A stretch of DNA of 64,000 bases from Marchantia polymorpha subsp. ruderalis (Eukaryota > Streptophyta > Marchantiopsida > Marchantiales > Marchantiaceae): assembly GCA_037833965.1 (NCBI GenBank), contig AP031358.1:1806001-1870000 (forward strand), given 5' to 3'. The translations under genes were made by a program, and so were the position numbers. Of the stretch, positions 39,301-51,300 are shown in pieces. Numbering within the stretch: the first letter of the stretch is position 1; every line of letters begins with the position of its first letter. The notes under the pieces were generated by a model, which was given only the letters and a program-made list of their open reading frames with translations, ran no database searches and was not told where the DNA came from.

Positions 39301-42300
39301 GAGGTCCAGCACAGTCCTGGACATGTTCTGGTAGAAGAGGCCGTAGGCGATGCGGGACTTCTTCGACAAAGTGATGTAGAAGGGGCAGTGTTTGTACAGG
39401 GGATCGGTGGTCTCTGCGTCGTAGCCCATGGCGTCGAAGCCCTCCAACCTGAACCGCCTTCCGTGCAGATTGAGCTGGCCTGTTCGCTCACCGAGGCCAC
39501 AATAAACCTCGTCTGCCTTCCTGCGCATGTAATGGTACACACCAGCGCTGTGCCCATCGTAGACGTAGGCCCTGCTCTGCAAATCCTCTGCGAGAACAGT
39601 GGAGCTCGAGGCGTCTGTCCAAGTCAAGCTGATTCCTCCGGCCCCATGGCTGATGCGCACATGGAACTCGGCAGCTGCAACGAGCACCACCTGACGCTGC
39701 TCGTCATGCTTCACCTCGAAGGCGACGGGCGAGTCCCACTGCTCCCACCTTGGATCCTTGCAATTCGCAGGACGAAAGAGAACACGCACCACCTTAGATC
39801 CCACGAGCTCGATCTGGAACACATTCTGCTCGTCCCGGCTCACAAACGTTATTGGGTGTGAGAGGAGTGGCAAATACACGAAATCCCCAGGCACAACTTG
39901 CTTCATGTTTCACCTCACTTGGATACAACGATCGCCTGAGCAGAGTATGAAGTGATCTCAGCCCCAGTACCTCCCTCAACTCCCATCACCTCCAAATGGA
40001 GTCGAATGTAACTGCAGTGGACAGCTACTGGTTGGAGCTCGGTCGGAGGGAGCGGGCACCGAAACGAGCTCAGCGTTCTCAGACATGAGTTCCGTTATCA
40101 CCAGCAATAAGCTCGGCATCCCTGGCGCGTGAAGGATGAGAAGGAGACGACAGATTTGAGTACTGGAACCCACCAGGTCACCCGGTGCAAAAAGAGATTT
40201 ACCATTCTCAAGTGTCATCCTTCTTTTGTCATACATTGTACTGGTAACTTTTACGGGATTCGAATTCCCGGCTCTTTCCTGCATTTGAAGCTGACCGATA
40301 GCGGTCTTGTATAAATATTCGGCGCACGAGATGTTCATGATTTGGAGGTGGAGGAGTTAGATCCTGATTGGAAGTCTTACAGTCGGTGTCACGTGCCTGA
40401 AGGAACAGCAGAGAGGGTTCACCCTTTAACGTTTCTGCAAGAGAAAAGAGAGGAAGCTTAGCGATTAAATTGTCAATGAGAGAAGGGTTTCGGGTCACTA
40501 AATACTGCGAAAATTGTTTCTCAGAGTCCCAGTCTGCTGTCCTCTCTAGCTCAGCTGAAGTCGCGGCTCTCCTGCGAGTTGATCCATTCTTCCATCATGT
40601 ACTCCCTTGAGATTGATCTGCAGTGGATCCTTATATTACACTCTCCAATCAAAAGTGCTTTTGCGTCTGGGGTCTTTGCAATTGAAGACTTCGCCCTTTC
40701 AGAGCATTGCATTGTATAATACAGGTGCAGGTGGACGTCAGTGTATCTGGCGGGGCTCAGTGGAGAGTTTTATTGCCTGGTCGTTGATCCTTTGATACCT
40801 TCCACCCACTCGGACTTTCTTTCCATGTGTTCCTTGTTGATGGCACGGTGGAGCCAACTTGTAGTGTTTTCATAGTTCCTTGCAGTGTCAGCTGACGGAA
40901 GGGATTGAAAATCGTCTACGAGTGCATCCTCGTCTTTTCCGTCACTCTTGCCTTTGCTTTTGGTGCAATGACTGTGCATCGTGTGATCAGGATACTTATG
41001 GACCACCCGTGGGAAGGAAGATGATCGTCTACGTTGACGATCTGAACATGCCAAAGGTTGACACTTACGGCACACAGCAACCCATTGCAATGCTCAAGCT
41101 CTTCGTGGAGAGGGCTGGCATCTACGACAGAGGGTACGCCCCGCAACATGAAGACTCGTTGGATGCAGATTACTGGATATCCTGAATGAACTAAAGTGAA
41201 TGATACGTCATTATTAATATATATTCAGGACTGCAAAGGAATAAACAAGCCAAGCCCGATCAGGAGCAGCTGAGGATTGTTGACCAAGCTTCTATCTGAG
41301 AGAAAAGCTCAAAAGTGGCCAATGCTAAACCTCTCAAGCCGTTGCTTCTCAGGAAAGACCTCAACTGGAAGAATATAAAGGACTGCCAATTCGTCGGAGC
41401 CATGGGTCGCCCTGGAGGAGCAAGAAACCCTGTCGATCCCAGATTCATATCCTTGTTCAGTGTGTTTGAGATACAGTTCCCTTCGAATTCCTCATTGTCT
41501 CACATTTACAACTCCATTCTCGAGGCTCATGTCAAAATTCTATCCCCTGAGATACAGGTACTCCCCTTCCAGACCAACCGATTTCTTCCTGGCAACATAT
41601 TAGTCTTCTTCAGCAGAAGCATGCAATGTGAAGCTCCTCAAGCTCTTCAGAGCCTCATTACGAGCTTTTGATGGGATGTCAGTTCCAAGGTTTAGAAGTT
41701 TGAACTCACGTGGTAAGGAACCTCTGCAAAGCACTTCAAAGAGGATGGAGGATCTACTACTGACCTCTTGTAAGGTGGATGGTGCCACAGGCATACGTTC
41801 TGAGTATCACCGACATAACACTGTCCCTTTACGGGTTCATCATCGAAAAGCTTCCACCCACACCGTCGAGATTCCACTACATCTTCAACTTACGCGACTT
41901 GAGTCGGATATATGAAGGAATGATGTTGTCGACTCCGGACAAGTTCAAGACAGTTCCGCAGTTCGTCAGATTGTGGAGGAACGAAAGTCTGCGCATCTTC
42001 TACGATCGTCTGATCAACGACAAGGACAAGGAAATCGTCACGGTAACAGCGTCTCAGAGGATCCTTCTGCTCATATGATATGGCTTTGTCCATCCACATT
42101 TGACTCGACTCACTCATCTCACTCATCTCACTCATCTCACATTGGCACCGATCCTCGAGAACACGCATCAACAACTTCCCTGCTGATTGATACAAGTACT
42201 GCCTCTGCAGACAAAGCTGAACGAGATAGTGACGGACAAGCTGAAAGATGTTGCGGGGGCAGCTGACATTGTGATCAAGGATCCGATTCTCTTCGCGGAT

Positions 42301-45300
42301 TACCGCAACTGCCTGCACTCCACGGTGCCCAGACTGTACGAGGACCTGGAGAGCTTCGACTTCATCAAGCCGCACATCGAGAACGTGCTGGAGGATTACA
42401 ACATAGTGAACAAGAAGATGAACCTCGTCATGTTCGAGGATGCTCTCGAGCATCTCACCCGCATCCACCGACTCATGCGCTTGCCACAGGTACCACTCGC
42501 CACTCGAGCTACAAATTCATGTCGTTGAGGATTATGTCGTGTGAGTGAAGAATCGCCCCCTCTGCTGATCACAACTCTGCTGTGGTGCTTGGATCTGGAC
42601 CGGCAACAGGGCAACGCCCTGCTCGTGGGAGTGGGAGGCAGTGGCAAGAAGAGCTTGTCGAAGCTGGGGGCCTTTGCTTCCGGCTGCAGGGTGTTCGAGG
42701 TCGTGCTGACTCGGGGGTACAACGAGGAGGCCTTCCGCGAGGATCTGAAGATTCTGTACGGCATCCTCGGGGTCGAGAACAAGCCCGTCGTCTTCCTCTT
42801 CACCGACGCGCATGTCGTGGACGAGGGCTTTCTCGAGCTCATCAACAACATGCTAACGTCCGGCATGGTCCCCGCTCTGTTCAAGGAGGAAGAGAAGGAC
42901 GGCATGATCAGCCAGGTACGGTACTGTACTGTACTGTACAGTACAAACGGTCGCCAGAGCCCCCCCGGACACCTCGAGAGAAACACTCACTCACTCACTC
43001 GACTCAACTTGTGATTGATGAAGTCTGAGCAGCTACGACTGCAGTCTCGATGAATCAACTTTTTCATTTGAATTCCAGCATGACATGGAGACCAAAATGA
43101 GAGAGGGACGCACACTTGCTCAGTCATGATCGGAAGATAGCAAACACAAGGCGGTGCTTGTATGTATGCATGCCAGAGGTTATTGTGGTCGGAGAATTTT
43201 CTGATATGAAGTTTGCACTGGGCATGCTTGCTGAGGGTTCAGGTCAGAGATGCGGTCGTTGCCAGCGGGATGGTGGACACGAAGGAGAACTGCTGGCAGT
43301 ATTTCATCAACAGGTGCCGCAGCAATCTGCACATCACTCTGGCGATGTCTCCAGTTGGCGACACTCTGAGAACACGGTGCAGAAACTTTCCTGGCATGGT
43401 GAGTTCTGCTCATGCCCCTCCTCTTTGCTTTGCTTTGCTTTGCTCTGCTCTGGGCAGCAACACAAATACCATCTGACTTCCATCTGAGAAATGGGAACTT
43501 GAGAAGTTGAGAGTAGCCAGTGCACAAACCTAATTTGCATCTACAATCCCAGTTTGCGCACTCATTGGGATTACTGTAATAGCTTCTCTATAATGACACT
43601 TTTAGTTCCAAAATTCTTGGATTCAAAGATGGTGTCAACTCTAGGATCCATGATATTGTTATCAGTATATAATCATAAAAACGAAACATATGAGAATTTT
43701 ATATTTTTTATCATATAAATAACACTATTCAGTTATCACTCACTTGGTATTAATTAACTTTCATTTTATTTTAGTTTTTTTACATTTTAAAAAGTTTTGC
43801 TATTCACCCCCACGAACCCTGATCAGACGAGAACTAATTAACTTTAAATGAATTATAATTCGCACACTCGCTTACTATACTTATAGTAAAATTATATTTT
43901 TTATTGCACTATAAAAATAATAATCATAATACAATATATTTTACTATCATATGGAATTAAAATATATATATGAGTCCAAAATATTTTTAAAGCATAGAAA
44001 CCTTTATGAAATATAAATCCACGTATGAAAAGGAAAGGTATGACATTCGGAACGAGCAGGTGAACAATTGCGTGATCGACTGGTTGACGCCATGGCCCGA
44101 GGAAGCGCTGCTGTCGGTGGCCACGGTGTTCCTGGCCGAGCTGGACCTGCCGGAGGACATGCGGCCGCTGCTGCTGGAGCACATCGTCATGGTGCACCAG
44201 TCCGTGTGCACGCTGAGCGTGGACTTCGTGGAGCAGACGCGGCGCACCAACTACGTCACGCCCAAGAACTTCCTCGACTACATCAACACGTACCGCGTCT
44301 CGCTCACCAAGCGCCGCACTCTGAACCTGCAGCAGTGCAAGCGCCTCGACGGCGGCCTCTCCAAGATCGCCCAGGCCAAAGTCGAGGTGGCCCAGATGCA
44401 GGTCCCACTCCGTTCCCCTGTTCCCCTGTTCCCCCTCCCGTCCTCCTCCTCCTCCTCTCTCTCTCTCAGCCACGGAAAGCCACGGACGTTCTCACTGATC
44501 CCCCCCCCCCCCCACCCCCCATCCAGTCCGTGCTCTCCCAACGGCGTCTGATTCCCCTCGTGCTGCCCCCAGGTGACGCTGGCGGAGGCCAAGATCGTCG
44601 TCGACGCCAAAACCAACGAGTGCAATGCCCTGCTGAGCGTAATCAGGTGCGTTGACTCAGCTTCTCCATTCTGCGCTCCCAGCGCGCACTCGCTCGATCT
44701 GTCGAGGCGACCTTCCTGACTCGCTTGACGAGCTCCATTACCATCATGATCACGATGCTGCACGATGATTCATGGAGGCGTGTAAATTGTGTGAGAAAGC
44801 CTCGTACATTTAGCTGGGGGCCTCAGAAGAACGGGTTTAGAGAGGGTTCAGGGTTTAAGGGTTCAGAAGTGGGGTTTAGATCTGATAAGAGCATCCGGAA
44901 GCGATTGAGTTGGAAGATTTGGGTTTTGTGTGTACGCAGCAAAAACACGGAAATTGTCGTTGCCAAGCAGAACATCGCGCAAGAAAAGCAGGAGGCGCTG
45001 TCGAGAGAAAGTGAAGTGATCACACGGCAGAAGGGCGAAGCTGAAGTAGCCCTGGCCGAAGCAATTCCAGCCTTAGAGGCAGCAGCGGAGGCTCTGAATA
45101 GCTTAAAGAAGGAGGAAATCACCGAAATTCGGTCTTTTGCCAAGCCCAACATTTACGTGCAGAAGGTCTCCCCTCCTCCTTATATGTGCACACAGTTGCT
45201 GGCAAAAACTTGGTCGTGTGGCTGTTGCTAGCAGGATAATGCTGCTGTGCTTCAGCAGTCACTATGACTACCTTGCTTCCTCAGCACTTTTGGATATTTG

Positions 45301-48300
45301 CATAATCCGAAGAAGATTTCTCCAAAGTTTTGAAATTGTCATTGCGCTGCACTCGCCAGGTTTGCGAGTGCGTTGTCATACTTCGGGGCTTCAAAGATGT
45401 ATCATGGAAGGGTGCAAAACAGATGATGGCAGACAACCGATTTCTGGCAACCCTTGTAGAATTTGAGAAGGATTCAATCACGGATAAACAGGTGGGCGAG
45501 TCGTGCGAAGTCCAGTCCAAATCCACCTCCTCTCGTGTCAAAGCTGCTGAAACATCTGTCCATTAGCTCAGGTTTTGCCACTTCTAAGAAGACAAATAAA
45601 ACTTACAGACACAGCTTTGAGGAAGTTTCATTGGCGTGCCTTTTGATCAGTTTCTGGTCGAGGTAAAAACCATTTTTCACTTGCCAACGACCGCAGCCAC
45701 TGGCTCTTTCAGCCGCTGCCTGGAACGATTTTAAACTTCACGGAGGAATTAATAGGTCACTTATTTTTCAACCAGAGCCTCGAAGTTTCAACTTCTTAAT
45801 TCAGAATACATTCATCCTGTCAAGGTCCTTGAGGAATGTATCTGACAAGGGAGCAGCATTACAGATGCGGGCCTTGCGAGAGTACTTTCGAGATCCGAAC
45901 ATGACCCTGGAGAATTTACAAACCATATCAACAGCAGGCGCAGGTTTGCTCCGTTGGGTCATAGCCATGATGAACTACTACGGCATCTTCAAAATCGTTG
46001 CTCCTAAACGAGCAGCCGTGGCTACGGCTGAAAAGAATCTCAAAAATGCTCAAAAAGAGCTGGACACCATACAGAAGCAGGTAATGCGCAAATTCTCTCA
46101 TTCTCTGCGAGCGACAAGTGACAAATCCGAGAAAATATGTATGGGATGAGTAACTGTGATACTGACAAAAATACTCTAGTAATCTCGAACTAAATAGTTT
46201 CATCATGCCATAAATCAGGCGAGTAACAGAATATCCATCTGCACCTCATGTGAAAGATGAGGGTCGGTCTTCATGACATTACACTATGTATCAGACTGGT
46301 GATCGAACTCTCTGGTGAAAAAATATCTCCCATGAAACTGATGGTCCACTTCGGTGCAGGTGGAGGACCTGTCGGCTCAACTTGGCACTTTGAACCAACA
46401 ATTTTCAGTAAACACGGCAGAGCAACAAGATCTGAAAAGCAAAGCTGATCTCATGGAAAAGCGTTTAGATGCTGCATCAAGACTCATATCTGGATTAGGA
46501 TCAGAGCACGAGAGGTGGACCAAAGAGCTTGAGGAGCTCGGGGTTGCTCGTATCAAGTTGCTAGGAGACTGTCTGGTTTCATCCAGTTTTCTCAGGTTTG
46601 TGCTTTCTGTCCTACTTGTATACATAGCAAAAATCATCTTCGAAAGCAACTCGCAAAGTGTAATTACTTGAACTGCTGAAATCATTGTCTGGGATTGTAG
46701 TTGGCATACAATTGATCAACATTCGAGGTTTGACATGTCTCCGTACGTGCAGCTATTGTGGAGCATTCACTTTAGACTTCCGAACGAACATGATACAGAA
46801 GATATGGCATGGAGACCTTGTGAAAAAAGGGGTCCCAGTTACGAATCCATATTCGCTGGAGAATTTCTTAACAAGTGAAGTTGAAATCAGCAAATGGAAC
46901 AGCGAAGGCTTGCCATCAAACGAGCTGTCTATTCAAAATGCCATTCTTACGACCAGAGCATCACGATTCCCCCTCTGTATTGATCCTCAATTGCAGGTGT
47001 GCTCACATCTCACCATCATCTCCTAATCTTGTTTTTGCACATTACATTGGCCTCACTTCCATCGGATGTTCAGATAATGGTGCAGCTATTCAAGACATCT
47101 CCAATGTCTTGAGTAGCTGCATACTCTGAACAGTGGTAGGAGTGGTTTTCAGGATGTGAGTACGTTGTGATCTACGCAAAGCAACAGGGAGATCAATAAA
47201 CCTGACATAGCTGTAGACTGTAAGCAAGGTGTCACACTGACTAATAAGAACCTTTGTCTGACCTTAGGCCATCAACTGGATCAAGAAAAAGGAGGGTAAG
47301 CAACTCGAAGGCCGTGTGAGGACGTTCAACGACTCTGATTTCTTGAAGCAGCTGGAGCTTGCCATCCAATATGGCTTTCCCTTCCTCTTCGAGAATGTAG
47401 ACGAGTACATAGATCCAGTCATAGATCCTGTTCTCGAGCGGACCATCACCACTGCAGCTGCCGGAAGAAAAGTGGTGAAACTCGGAGACAAGGACATCGA
47501 ATGGGTGAAGTTCTTCTCCCTCTCCATGTCTTCCTACAATTACCTCCAAGCTACAAAAAGTGGAGCCTGCTGAACTACGCATGCATGCATCCAGCTCGCT
47601 GACTAAAAGCTGCTGGTGCTTGTTGTCATCTGTCCCTGTGCAGGATGACAACTTCCGACTATATCTTGTGAGTAAGCTTCCCAATCCTGCTTATGGACCG
47701 GAAATTTCAGGGAAAACCATGATCATCAATTACAGCGTGACGGAACAAGGTCTCCAGGCTCAACTTCTGAATGCAACGGTAAGAAAATATTGCTCTAAAC
47801 TTCGTCGACGGTGGATCTGATGTGGTTTGTGTTCAATATTGGAGATCAGCGTGAAAATCCACCTCAGCTCTTTTTGGACTGAACAATTACTGGATGGATG
47901 TCCTGGTGCTTGTGTTCAGGTGGCACATGAAAGACCAGATCTCGAAGAGCAGAGGGAGACTCTAGTCAGAGACACGAGTGAAAATAAAGCACTCTTGAAG
48001 CAACTGGAGGATACTTTACTCCGGGTAAAGCCGAAGTGAACCTGTCGAGAACACGTATAAAAGATAAAGTGCACTTGTGCAAGCTGCTGTATAGTTATGT
48101 GATGTGAGACACAGAAATGCTTATGGTACAATTCCACTACACCAGCTGAACAGAGATGTCCGAGTTTTCGATGCAGCACACCCTTCAATGACATTCCAAC
48201 TGGTCAATCGTTGAACTGAATTGTCCTTACCTAACAAGAAGTACGGTGGACCATGTATCTGTACAGGAACTGAGTAACGCCACTGGAAACATCCTGGATA

Positions 48301-51300
48301 ACATAGACCTGGTAACAACACTGGAGAATACCAAGTCCAAAGCGACAGAAATCTTCTCCAAACTCGCAATGGCTCGTGAGACCACGAAGGAGATTGAGAC
48401 GGTGAGAATCTCCCAGCCAAACTGAACGAATCATTTGCACATTCTTTCACTCCCCTAGCACATTCTTGAGAGAGTCCATGTTTCCAGCGCGAGAACAAGC
48501 TTTATCAAACAATTGCTACACAATTTTCTTGCTTGCTTGCAGCTGCGTGGGAGGTACTTTCCTGCAGCGAAGCGTGGAGCCATCCTGTTCTTCGTCCTGT
48601 CTTGCCTGTCGGCCATCAACAACATGTACGAGTATTCTCTAGGATCCTTCATGGAAGTTTTCCAGATTTCACTGGACACGAGTCCAAAAGCCCTGTCTCT
48701 CGATGGACGCTTGAAGAACATCATCGAGGCCCTCACATATGACCTGTACAATTACGCGTGCACGGGTTTGTTCGAGAAGCATAAACTGATGCTCTCCTTC
48801 CAGATGACGATCAGGATTCTTGATGGCGAGAAGCAGCTGGACCACGCTCAGCTCGACTTTTTCCTGAAGGGAAATTTGTCCCTGGAAAAAGCAGAAAAGT
48901 TGAACCCTTTCAGTGAGTGGTTCCCAGAGCAAGGCTGGCAAGACCTCATGCGAATGATCGACCTAGGTCAGCAGTTTAAAGACATGGTAGCTCATTTCGA
49001 GGCCAATGAGCAACTGTGGCGTGCATGGTACGATGAGGAGAAGCCGGAAGAGGAAGCCATGCCTGGGAACTTCACAGAAGTCATGAATCTCTTTGAGCAG
49101 CTTTTAGTTTTACGGTGCTTCCGTATCGACAGGATAACAGTTGCTCTGACGGTAATAAAGCCGAACCTCACCTCATCTGACAACAAATTTACTTTCCAAA
49201 GCCGGACCAAGCTTCAGCAGTTAGAAAGCTCTGATTTGCACTTGTACTTCAAGTTTCCACGAGGTCAACTTTCAGACTTGTGAGCACTGATTACTTAGTG
49301 AGACTCTGAACTCCGCTATCTGACCAGCGCCGTAAGCTTGGATGCTAAAGCACAAACTGTTTGATTCGTTCTGCAGCGCTATGTCATGGAAAAAATGAGC
49401 GAGAAATATGTTACTCCACCAGTGTTGGATTACAAGAATATACATCGTCAGAGTTCTGCAATGTCACCTATTGTGTTCATCCTCAGTCCTGGTGCAGACC
49501 CTGCATTTGATGTTTTCAACCTTGGGGAAGAGATTGGCTTCAAACCTGGAGTTAAGCTCAAGTACATGGCTCTAGGCCAAGGCATGGGACCGAAAGCAGC
49601 AGAGTCCATCGAAGTTGGATCGTCGAGGGGCTTGTGGGTGATGCTACAAAACTGTCATCTCCTGCCCTCGTGGCTGAAGACGTTGGAGAAAATCCTGGAG
49701 AAGTTGCAGAAGCCTCATGTGGACTTCCGCCTGTGGCTCACCACTGAGCCATCAGACAGATTCCCTCTGGGAATACTTCAGAGGAGCTTGAAGGTTGTCA
49801 CTGAGCCACCAAATGGTCTAAAGCTGAACATGAGATCTTCTTATGCAAAAATCACAGAGGAGAGTCTCGCCGATTGCCCTCATCCTGCTTATCGTCCCCA
49901 GGTACATGTCACGTCCATCATCCTGATCTCTTCTCGTCCCAGAAGCAAGTTTCTTGGAACTTGCTTGCCATTCCTAAGTTCCAGTGTTTTCCATGACATC
50001 GTGAGTTCTTTTTCTTTCTGGTTCTTCAGACCAGATCATACCATCTCGGGTTAAGATGAATCACTGACGCCTTTTTCGGAATTTAGAATCTGTATAATAT
50101 ACGTAGCAACACTAGAGACATCAGTTGGTGCTTGTACTTCTGCCTATCCGATCGGTCGAAAACGCCAGAGAGAATGGATGTAAGATCACATGAGAGGGAG
50201 AGGAGTTTTCTAATTGATTCGACATGCAGGTATTTGTGGTTGCCTTCTTTCACGCGGTGGTTCAAGAACGCCGAAAGTATGGCAGGCTAGGGTGGAATGT
50301 TGCTTACGATTTCAATGAAACAGACCTTCGTATCAGGTGCGGTAAATTTTGGAACTGCCTTCTAGGTAAATCAGCTTAAGATCGGCAAGATAATCCTAAA
50401 CAAAGTTACAAATTACTCTACTCTGGACGCGCCGATGGGATCAGATTTTGAAGGGCATCTGCTTGTGCACACAAGACACGCCTATCACTTGTCCCCTGCA
50501 GAGTGGAAAACTGAATCGGATTTCCACCTCAGTGTACAAAAACAATCTATTTGATTATGGATGCTTCTGGTCGCACAAGGGGGTGTAGCTCACATGGTAG
50601 AGCGATCGCTTTGCATGCGATAGGCACGGGGATCGATACCCCGCACCTCCATATAATTAATCCTGTTGTTTTGAAATGTTGGTGCTGAGCTAGAGTGAGT
50701 ATCTCCCCACTGCTAGTTTTTTGTCATAACCCTTTCTCCAGGTCGAATTACTCTTAAATGATTCAGAATTGGACGAGGAGCCGTATTGCAGTACTTACAC
50801 CACCTTTTTGTATTGTATGCAGCTTGGCTCTAATATCCACATACCTGAAAAAAGCGCATGATAACAAGGATGATCAGATTCCTTGGGGAACTTTGAGATA
50901 CCTGATAGGTGAAGCTATGTACGGAGGTCGGGTTTCGGATTCATTCGACCGAAGAATCCTGGCAACGTATCTGGATGAATACCTGGGAGATTTTCTGTTC
51001 GACAAGTTCCATCCGTTCCATTTTTACAAAAATGAAGCGGATGCTGTGGATTACAAACTCCCGGACTATGGTACAAAAGAGAACTACACGACTTACATTG
51101 ACTCTCTTCCCATCGTACAAACTCCAGAGGTGTTTGGGCTACATCCCAACGCAGATATCAGCTACTATACCATCACCACAAAACGACTATGGAAAGACCT
51201 TATAAACTTGCAGCCACGAACAGCTGGAGCAATTGGCGGAGTGAAGAGAGAAGACGTGATCGATAAAGTAGCTCAGGATCTCCTATCCAAGATCCCTGAA

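Larger units (their letters stand above)
36280..42042 (+). other. DNAH10: Dynein exons 47-51: AAA3, split by a 4.1-kb intron
   Basis: Exons: 36280-36366, 36685-36864, 40991-41133, 41353-41557, 41791-42042. The nucleotide loop GESGTAKT is at 36709-36732. Exon 48 ends [16 protein letters not shown] and exon 49 resumes [24 protein letters not shown], so the AAA3 fold is continuous after removal of intron 36865-40990. That intron is the longest in the gene and contains the antisense GH31 gene. Exon 50 gives [20 protein letters not shown] and exon 51 gives [18 protein letters not shown], both strongly conserved in axonemal dyneins. Confidence 0.92.

Noticed and set aside
37700..39861. Several plus-strand ORFs of 100-209 codons over the GH31 gene
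   Set aside because: They lie opposite a clear GH31 coding frame and have no recognisable domains.
42628..42651. AAA4 loop GVGGSGKK considered as a loss-of-function change
   Set aside because: AAA4 loops of axonemal dyneins commonly lack the canonical Ser/Thr after the lysine, so this alone is not evidence of decay.
41890..42986. Minus-strand ORFs of about 190 codons opposite dynein exons 51-53
   Set aside because: Shadows of conserved dynein exons on the plus strand.
44068..44655. 195-codon plus-strand ORF overlapping dynein exon 55
   Set aside because: It is an alternative frame of the GC-rich exon; the dynein frame at 44060-44401 is conserved and in phase.
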